Source of the DNA: JBEKYD01 sp049511335
Lineage (GTDB): Bacteria; Acidobacteriota; Terriglobia; Bryobacterales; Bryobacteraceae
NCBI GenBank assembly: GCA_049511335.1
Contig: JBEKYD010000295.1
Span: 1 to 9,564 of the forward strand
Direction: 5' to 3'
Length of the DNA: 9,564 nt
Shown: piece after piece, positions 5,687-9,564 of the stretch
How positions within the stretch are numbered: position 1 is the first letter of the stretch
Layout of the letters: every line of letters starts with the position of its first letter
Translations under genes and position numbers: made by a program
Notes under the pieces: generated by a model
Told to the model about the DNA's origin: nothing
Database searches by the model: none
Seen by the model: the letters and a program-made list of their open reading frames with translations, nothing else

Positions 5687-7852
5687 ATGAGAATGGCAAC
5701 ACGTACGCGGGATTGCGCGGCGCGGGCACACGTGCCTGCAGCGTCCCGACTCATCGGGACGCCTGCCGCTCGGACGGGGACCAACTACCGCACGCGAACC
5801 TGTCGAGACGAGTCTCGACACGGCAGGCACGAGTGCCCGCGCCACGTTTTGCCGATCCTCATCCTGATGGCCTGCGCCGGCCTTTTGCCAGCGCAACAAG
5901 TGCTTGCCCCAAGCGGCGAACCGGTGGGCTCGCCCCGCGGCGAAGACGCAGGGTCGTACAACATCACCGATGCGTTCGAGACCGGTTATCGCTTCGCCAC
6001 GATCGGCGGCAACGACGGGCTGTACCGCAGCGATATCAACTTCGGCAACGGATTGCGCCTGCTCGGAAGCACCTTGACCATCGATTCCAAGGACGGCCAC
6101 GGCCGCTATTTCGACGAAATTTTGCTGACCACGATCGGCCTGGGCAACGATCCTTACGAATCTGTAATTGTGCGCGTGCGCAAGAACCGGCTCTACCGCT
6201 ACGACATGAATTGGCGCGAGAATCGATTCTTCGATCCGGGGGTGGCGATCTCGGGCGGCGGGCACCTGCTCAATAACACGCGCCTGCTGCAGGATCACGA
6301 TCTGACCTTACTGCCGGACAATAGCCGGGCTCAGTTCGACGTGGGTTACAGCCGCAACACCCAAACCGGTCCCGGACTTACTACCGCGCAGGAGTTCGAC
6401 ACCCAGAGCGCCGCCTTCCCGGCCTTCACCGACGTGCGCCAGCAGTGGAACGACTTCCGTTTGGGAGTGACTTTGCACGCGGCCGGATTCACCATTCTGG
6501 CGCGGCGGACCTGGGAATTCTTCAAACAAGATAACGTGGATAACCTGACTGGGAGCGAGGGCTCGACCGAGCCCAACGATCTCTCCGTGCTGCAGCAGTT
6601 CTCCCGCGCCCAGCCGTATCACGGCTCCAACTCTTCCTGGCTGGGCAGTTTGTTTACCAACCGCCAGCGATGGGCCGTGAACGCGCGGCTGAGTTACGCG
6701 AGCGGCGATGGCAACTTCGCCCTAGACGAACTGGCGACCGGTCTCGACCGTTTCGGCGGCGCGGCCAACCGGGAGATTCTGGTTTCCGGCAGCGCGCAGC
6801 GGCCGGCGCTGGCGGGCGATTTCAACCTGAGCCTTTTCCCCAGCGATAAGCTGAGCATCGTCAATCACACCGCGGTAAGTAATACCCGAATCGACGGCGA
6901 TTCTTATTACACCGAATACGACTATGGCACCGGCGGCCTAACTAGCCTGAGCTTCAACTTCCTTGGCGTTCGCACCGTGAGCAATCGAACCGACCTGCAC
7001 TACAGCGCGAAAAAATGGCTCGGACTTTACGCCGGCTATACTTACTCGGACCGGCGGATCCGCGTACTGGAGGCCGAATCGATTCCGAGCATAGCCAATA
7101 GCTCCCTGAGCAATTTCTATCCACAGGAGAGCACTTTGAGCAGCGTAGCGGCGGGTTTGCGGCTGCAGCCGGTCAAGGGATGGACGGTGAACCTGGAAGG
7201 CGAAGGCGGACACGCCAGTGGCGCGCTCACGCCCATCAGCGACCGCAACTATCACACCCTTGGCGGCCGCACCCAGTATCGAACCAAGAAGCTTCAAGTG
7301 GGCGCGACTTATCGCGAAGTTTACAACGAAAATGCTCCCCTCTCTTTTACGACTTACAGCTCGCGTTCACGCCAAGCCGGCGGGTCGGCATCGTGGCAGG
7401 TAAACCGATGGCTAACTTTCGACACCAGTTACAGCAAATTGCACTTGGATAGTGTCGGCGGCCTCCAGTTTTTCGCGGCGTCGCAGTTTCAGACGGCTTA
7501 CGATTCTATCTACATTAGTAACATCCACGCCGCCAACGCCGGCGCACGATTTGCCATCGGCCGGCGGGCGGACCTGCTGGTGGGTTACAGCATCACCAAG
7601 GATACCGGCGACGGCCGCGCCACGGCGGCGCCTTCGGGCGCTTCCGGAGTCGCGGCGCTGCTTGACTCGGTACAAACCTTCCCTCTGACTTACGAGTCGC
7701 CCATGGCTCGAGTATCGATTCGCATCACCCCGAAACTGCGCTGGAACGCGGCCTGGCAGTATTACGGCTACAACGAACAGTTCCAGCTCTTTTCGTATTA
7801 CGAGAACTACCACGCGCACACCGGGTTCACCAGTTTGCAGTGGTCGTTTTGA
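5687..7852 (+). CDS. Outer-membrane beta-barrel, MtrB/PioB-like porin of a porin-cytochrome conduit
   Basis: A 721-residue protein. After the signal peptide, residues from about 88 to 721 alternate polar and hydrophobic/aromatic positions with many Tyr, Trp and Phe, and the chain ends in QWSF, the C-terminal Phe typical of BAM-assembled barrels. The size fits the large MtrB/PioB class that surrounds a decaheme cytochrome, and the gene follows such a cytochrome by 4 nt, so the two probably form a trans-outer-membrane electron conduit. The mature part appears free of cysteine, so the N-terminal CXXC motif of Shewanella MtrB is absent. The signal peptide is unusual: its hydrophobic core (VLPILILMACAGLLPAQQ) starts at residue 54 because residues 11-53, rich in Arg, are encoded by an inserted palindromic repeat. 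Family assignment rests on barrel character and neighbour rather than on a diagnostic motif. Confidence 0.8.
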   Translation: MRMATRTRDCAARAHVPAASRLIGTPAARTGTNYRTRTCRDESRHGRHECPRHVLPILILMACAGLLPAQQVLAPSGEPVGSPRGEDAGSYNITDAFETGYRFATIGGNDGLYRSDINFGNGLRLLGSTLTIDSKDGHGRYFDEILLTTIGLGNDPYESVIVRVRKNRLYRYDMNWRENRFFDPGVAISGGGHLLNNTRLLQDHDLTLLPDNSRAQFDVGYSRNTQTGPGLTTAQEFDTQSAAFPAFTDVRQQWNDFRLGVTLHAAGFTILARRTWEFFKQDNVDNLTGSEGSTEPNDLSVLQQFSRAQPYHGSNSSWLGSLFTNRQRWAVNARLSYASGDGNFALDELATGLDRFGGAANREILVSGSAQRPALAGDFNLSLFPSDKLSIVNHTAVSNTRIDGDSYYTEYDYGTGGLTSLSFNFLGVRTVSNRTDLHYSAKKWLGLYAGYTYSDRRIRVLEAESIPSIANSSLSNFYPQESTLSSVAAGLRLQPVKGWTVNLEGEGGHASGALTPISDRNYHTLGGRTQYRTKKLQVGATYREVYNENAPLSFTTYSSRSRQAGGSASWQVNRWLTFDTSYSKLHLDSVGGLQFFAASQFQTAYDSIYISNIHAANAGARFAIGRRADLLVGYSITKDTGDGRATAAPSGASGVAALLDSVQTFPLTYESPMARVSIRITPKLRWNAAWQYYGYNEQFQLFSYYENYHAHTGFTSLQWSF
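5717..5845 (+). repeat. Palindromic repeat inserted in frame in the porin gene
   Basis: About 129 bp with inverted ends: 5719-5739 matches the inverse of 5823-5843 at 20 of 21 positions (GGCGCGGGCAC and CGTGCCTGC blocks). Each arm folds on itself (GGCAC/GTGCC). Inside are two more perfect hairpins: GCGTCCCGA-CTCA-TCGGGACGC (5741-5762) and TGTCGAGAC-GA-GTCTCGACA (5801-5820). The stretch occupies codons 11-53 of the porin gene exactly in frame and has no stop. Removing it rejoins MRMATRTRDC to VLPILILMACAG, a normal signal peptide. From memory, similar GGCGCGGGCAC/CGTGCCTGC palindromes recur between genes of Solibacter-like acidobacteria. No transposase is encoded, so it would be a non-autonomous element. 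Its exact ends are uncertain by a few bases. Confidence 0.85.
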
Positions 7853-7854
7853 AG

Positions 7855-7877
7855 GTGGGACAGACCTGCCGGCCTGT
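7855..7877 (+). repeat. REP-like unit after the porin gene
   Basis: GTGGGACAGACC (7855-7866) begins 2 nt after the porin stop. ACAGACC pairs with GGCCTGT (7871-7877) at six of seven positions around a TGCC loop. The 12-nt head is identical to that of the hairpin at 9429-9460, which lies in the opposite orientation. It may help end transcription or protect the 3' end of the cytochrome-porin mRNA, but lacks a following T-run. Confidence 0.5.
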
Positions 7878-8052
7878 GGCTGGAGTTTGTACGTCCTCCG
7901 GGCGCCGGGCTGAAGGGTTTGTTTTGGGCTTTGTGGTTTCTTGTTCTCGTCTTCTGTTTTTCGCTCCTTCCCGGGGTTTGAGAGCGCCGGGGCTACGGGT
8001 TGTCAGGCGGGTGCTTAACCGATCTGGGGATTCCCCAATTTAGGCGCGTCAA

Positions 8053-8072
8053 CCGCTCCCTAACGGTCGCGG
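8053..8072 (+). repeat. Intergenic motif CCGCTCCCTAACGGTCGCGG
   Basis: A 20-nt motif with CCGC/GCGG ends, followed by CTCGG. From memory, closely similar CCGCTCCCT-ACGGTCGCGG sequences recur in intergenic regions of Acidobacteria and Planctomycetes. Only one copy is in this window, so its repeat nature cannot be shown here. Confidence 0.35.
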
Positions 8073-8381
8073 CTCGGTTACGGGCGCCGTGTGTTTGCAG
8101 TCACTTACCAAGCCGCGGCCGTTAACGCCTACATTGTCGAATTATTGCCGAAATGGGCAGAATATCTGTCGGCAAGCGCTTCGAGTCCCGCGCCGGCCTG
8201 TGTGTTTGCATGTGCGCCTGGTAGCGCTGCCTGAGTCAAAAGGCGCACTACTCAGCAAAGCGCTGTCCTCAAAGGCGTCAGTATCTCAATACGCCGCGCT
8301 GTTTTGCGAGAAAACGCGCACATCACCGGTTTTTTGGGGAACCTTGCGGGTTGGCTGCCAGATTGCAGAAGTGCCCTCTAT

Positions 8382-8870
8382 ATGCATTTGACTATCATTA
8401 CTCGGGCGGCTCTCCGAGCGGCAGCCGCACTGCTGATTTGGTCGATTGCTTTCGCCCAAAGCACGTCCTCGCCTCCTCAAGCGGCGGGCGCCGGTGGCCA
8501 AAGTTCACCGCGCTTCGATGGCAAGTGGCTCACGAAGCTCACCTGCCCCGCAAAAGGGAACACCGAGGGCTATACCTGGCAGTTTGCCAGCGTCATCCAG
8601 AAAAGCAATTTTCGCGGAGAGCACGGCACAGCGGGGGAGCCCGGCTACCTGCTGATCGAAGGCAAGATCGCGGTGGACGGCAGCGCCAAGCTGTCTGCAA
8701 CAGGCATAGTCGCCTCCAGGAAATACGCCCGTGGAGTCTTGGCCCACAAGGGCGAGGAATATAGCTACAACATCAAGGCCCAGTTCCAGGATACAGAGGG
8801 CACAGGCACCCGCGACACGGGCCTCGGCATCGTAGGCCGCCCCTGCACGTTTGACTTCGCGAAGCAGTAG
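8382..8870 (+). CDS. Small secreted protein of unknown function
   Basis: A 162-residue protein with a clear signal peptide (ALRAAAALLIWSIAFA, then QSTSS). A short Pro/Ala/Gly linker (about residues 30-42) leads to a probable beta-rich domain from FDGKW (residue 45) to the end. The mature part has two cysteines, C55 in LTCP and C155 in RPCTF, at the two ends of the domain, so a disulphide closing it is plausible. From memory, this FDGxW-LxCP ... GEHGT-GEPG ... RPCTF pattern occurs in secreted proteins and C-terminal domains of other soil bacteria; I know no function for it. The ATG at 8382 is preferred over the upstream TTG 8304 because it begins the signal peptide directly; a weak AGAAG lies 10 nt upstream. 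It ends near the next gene on the same strand. Confidence 0.75.
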   Translation: MHLTIITRAALRAAAALLIWSIAFAQSTSSPPQAAGAGGQSSPRFDGKWLTKLTCPAKGNTEGYTWQFASVIQKSNFRGEHGTAGEPGYLLIEGKIAVDGSAKLSATGIVASRKYARGVLAHKGEEYSYNIKAQFQDTEGTGTRDTGLGIVGRPCTFDFAKQ

Positions 8871-8886
8871 GCCACGAACCGGATTG

Positions 8887-9324
8887 GTGGACGTAGGCTG
8901 CGAGGTGCTCCTCGATCAGCGGATCGACCAGCGGCGCAGGTTCCCAGGTCTGTGGTGGCTTGAAACTAGGCGCCCCCGGTTTCGCCGTGGCTTTCGTGGC
9001 TATCCGATCGCAACCATCGCGTTCTACGGTCCCGATGACAAACGCGCGAGCAAAGTCGCGGTTGGGATTGTGAACGCAGATGGCGCCGAACCGGCTGCAT
9101 TGGAACGCTGGTTCTCCGAGGAGGGCGACGTTCGGATAGATGCGGCCGTTGGTAGCGACATCCTCCGGTTCGTGCGGGATCATGGCGTCAAATCGGTCGT
9201 CATGACGGATCGAATCATAGGCTGCCCCCATGAGGAGGGGATCGATTACGCCGAAGGACAGGCCTGCCCGCAGTGCCCGTTCTGGGCGCACCGCGAACGC
9301 TGGACAGGCGACATCGTGCAGTAG
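8887..9324 (+). CDS. Conserved hypothetical protein with CPHEEG and CPQCPFW motifs
   Basis: The recognisable part runs from YPIATIAFYGPDDKRA (9001 onward) to the stop and is about 107 residues. It contains a DHGVKSVVMTD segment, then GCPHEEGIDY and ACPQCPFW near the C-terminus. Three cysteines and a histidine in those motifs could bind a metal, which is inference. From memory, short proteins with this layout are widespread and uncharacterised, and normally start only a few residues before YPIATI. Here no ATG or good ribosome-binding site is found at that point. In-frame starts are GTG 8887 (146 residues, used here), GTG 8905 with a small AGG 7 nt upstream, or TTG 8851 inside the previous gene. 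The ~38 residues before the domain are Arg-rich and unlike the rest. The start may have been lost by mutation. Likely co-transcribed with the secreted-protein gene. Confidence 0.65.
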   Translation: MDVGCEVLLDQRIDQRRRFPGLWWLETRRPRFRRGFRGYPIATIAFYGPDDKRASKVAVGIVNADGAEPAALERWFSEEGDVRIDAAVGSDILRFVRDHGVKSVVMTDRIIGCPHEEGIDYAEGQACPQCPFWAHRERWTGDIVQ

Positions 9325-9347
9325 ACGACTGCGTCAGCCGCTCTTCA

Positions 9348-9385
9348 CCGGCCGAGGGCCGGCCCCACAATGCGGCGGGGCCGCA
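9348..9385. other. Two adjacent perfect GC hairpins downstream of the hypothetical gene
   Basis: CCGGCC-GAG-GGCCGG (9348-9362) is followed by TGCGGC-GGG-GCCGCA (9371-9385), each a 6-bp stem with a 3-nt loop. An alternative pairing GGCCCC (9361-9366) with GGGGCC (9377-9382) would compete with both. They lie 24 nt after the stop at 9324. No T-run follows, so this is not a standard intrinsic terminator, though it could pause polymerase or shield the 3' end. Confidence 0.5.
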
Positions 9386-9428
9386 GACAAACGGGCGATG
9401 GCGTCAGTGGAAGCAAAGGCCCGGAGAC

Positions 9429-9460
9429 GACAGACCACGAAAAACGATGGTCTGTCCCAC
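9429..9460 (-). repeat. REP-like hairpin between convergent genes
   Basis: GACAGACCA (9429-9437) is perfectly inverted as TGGTCTGTC (9448-9456), with an A-rich loop that can add a CG/CG pair, and CCAC follows. Read on the minus strand it starts GTGGGACAGACC, identical over 12 nt to the unit after the porin gene. CTGTCCC is also repeated directly at 9452-9458 and 9463-9469. It sits between a plus-strand gene and a minus-strand gene end, where it could act as a two-way terminator or stabiliser. Confidence 0.65.
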
Positions 9461-9470
9461 AGCTGTCCCG

Positions 9471-9564
9471 TTAAAAGTCGAACAGATTCAGTTGGTTAGG
9501 GTCGAGGCCTGCTTCCATTTGGACGTTAGGCCGTTCAAACACCTGTAAAATAGGCATTTTTTCG
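9471..9564 (-). CDS. C-terminal end of a gene (or 28-residue ORF) with a QLNLF motif
   Basis: The minus strand is open from the right edge to TAA at 9473-9471. Its last residues are EAGLDPNQLNLFDF. An ATG at 9557 would give a 28-residue protein starting MPILQVFERPNV, but the frame stays open to the edge, so this is more likely the end of a longer gene. QLNLF matches the QLxLF pentapeptide by which many DNA polymerases and repair or mobile-element proteins bind the beta sliding clamp (E. coli UmuC has QLNLF). With so few residues the coding status and role are uncertain. Confidence 0.4.
   Translation of the reverse strand, partial: EKMPILQVFERPNVQMEAGLDPNQLNLFDF

Larger units (their letters stand above)
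7853..8381. other. 529-nt non-coding spacer with repeats
   Basis: No convincing gene on either strand; the short open frames lack codon structure, good starts or recognisable protein character. It holds the REP-like unit at its left end, a G/T- then T/C-rich tract (about 7914-7970), the palindrome TGGGGATTCCCCA near 8026-8038, and the CCGCTCCCTAACGGTCGCGG motif at 8053. Near its right end is a hairpin at 8296-8319 (GCGC-t-GTTTT-gcgag-AAAAC-GCGC), followed 10 nt later by six T (8330-8335), too far for a standard intrinsic terminator. The promoter of the secreted-protein gene should lie here, but I cannot place it. Confidence 0.6.

Noticed and set aside
5717..5845. CRISPR array or tandem repeat
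   Set aside because: The repeats are inverted arms and single hairpins, not regularly spaced direct repeats with unique spacers; no CRISPR array is seen anywhere in the window.
5864..5875. Possible lipobox (LMAC) in the porin signal peptide
   Set aside because: Met at the -2 position is atypical, and outer-membrane barrels are cleaved by signal peptidase I; the downstream LLPAQQ is a more natural cleavage region.
5369..6298. A 309-codon minus-strand open frame opposite the cytochrome-porin junction
   Set aside because: It is antisense to two well-supported genes, rich in Arg/His/Ala as expected for a GC-rich shadow, and shows no domain or signal.
8296..8335. Possible intrinsic terminator (hairpin followed by six T)
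   Set aside because: The T-run starts 10 nt after the stem rather than directly behind it, and no gene end lies just upstream.
8089..8391. A 100-codon plus-strand open frame in the spacer before the secreted-protein gene
   Set aside because: No recognisable motif, poor start context and repeat-like DNA within it; treated as non-coding.
8773..9291. A 172-codon minus-strand open frame opposite the CPHEEG protein
   Set aside because: The plus strand carries the recognisable conserved motifs; the minus-strand translation shows no family character.

Overview
The window is GC-rich (by eye around 60% or more) and densely coded. Several traits point to an acidobacterium of the Solibacter/Bryobacter type: the style of the secreted S9 peptidase with a Gly/Arg-rich insert, a decaheme cytochrome followed by an outer-membrane barrel, and many palindromic GTGGG-headed and GGCGCGGGCAC-type intergenic repeats. 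This placement is inference from protein style and repeats; no phylogenetic marker is present.

Left block (1-4398, minus strand). Read in the direction of transcription, this is a tight four-gene set: a secreted S9 (dipeptidyl-peptidase IV-like) serine peptidase, an APC permease of the polyamine/amino-acid (PHS/PUT-like) type, a small cupin, and the N-terminus of a Gfo/Idh/MocA oxidoreductase that runs off the left edge. Gaps are 33 nt, 1 nt and a 4-nt ATGA overlap, so co-transcription is likely. A plausible theme is peptide or amine scavenging with linked small-molecule metabolism, but the substrate cannot be read from sequence. A perfect 13-bp inverted repeat made of two REP-like units encloses the permease ribosome-binding site and start codon.

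Centre (4399-4713). The divergent spacer holds a tRNA-Thr(TGT) gene with an encoded CCA, a further REP-like hairpin and weak promoter candidates.

Right block A (4714-7852, plus strand). A decaheme periplasmic c-type cytochrome (MtrA/DmsE family, ten CXXCH) is followed 4 nt later by a large outer-membrane beta-barrel (MtrB/PioB-like). Together they make the core of a porin-cytochrome conduit that moves electrons across the outer membrane. The most striking feature of the window lies here: a ~129-bp palindromic repeat (43 codons, no stop) sits in frame inside the 5' end of the porin gene, splitting the Shine-Dalgarno/start region from the hydrophobic core of the signal peptide. No outer-surface multiheme cytochrome gene follows within the window.

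Right block B (7853-9564). A ~530-nt non-coding stretch with repeats is followed by a small secreted protein of unknown function, then a conserved cysteine-containing hypothetical protein whose start is unclear, then several strong hairpins. At the right edge is the minus-strand end of a gene whose last residues contain a QLNLF motif resembling a beta-sliding-clamp binding peptide.
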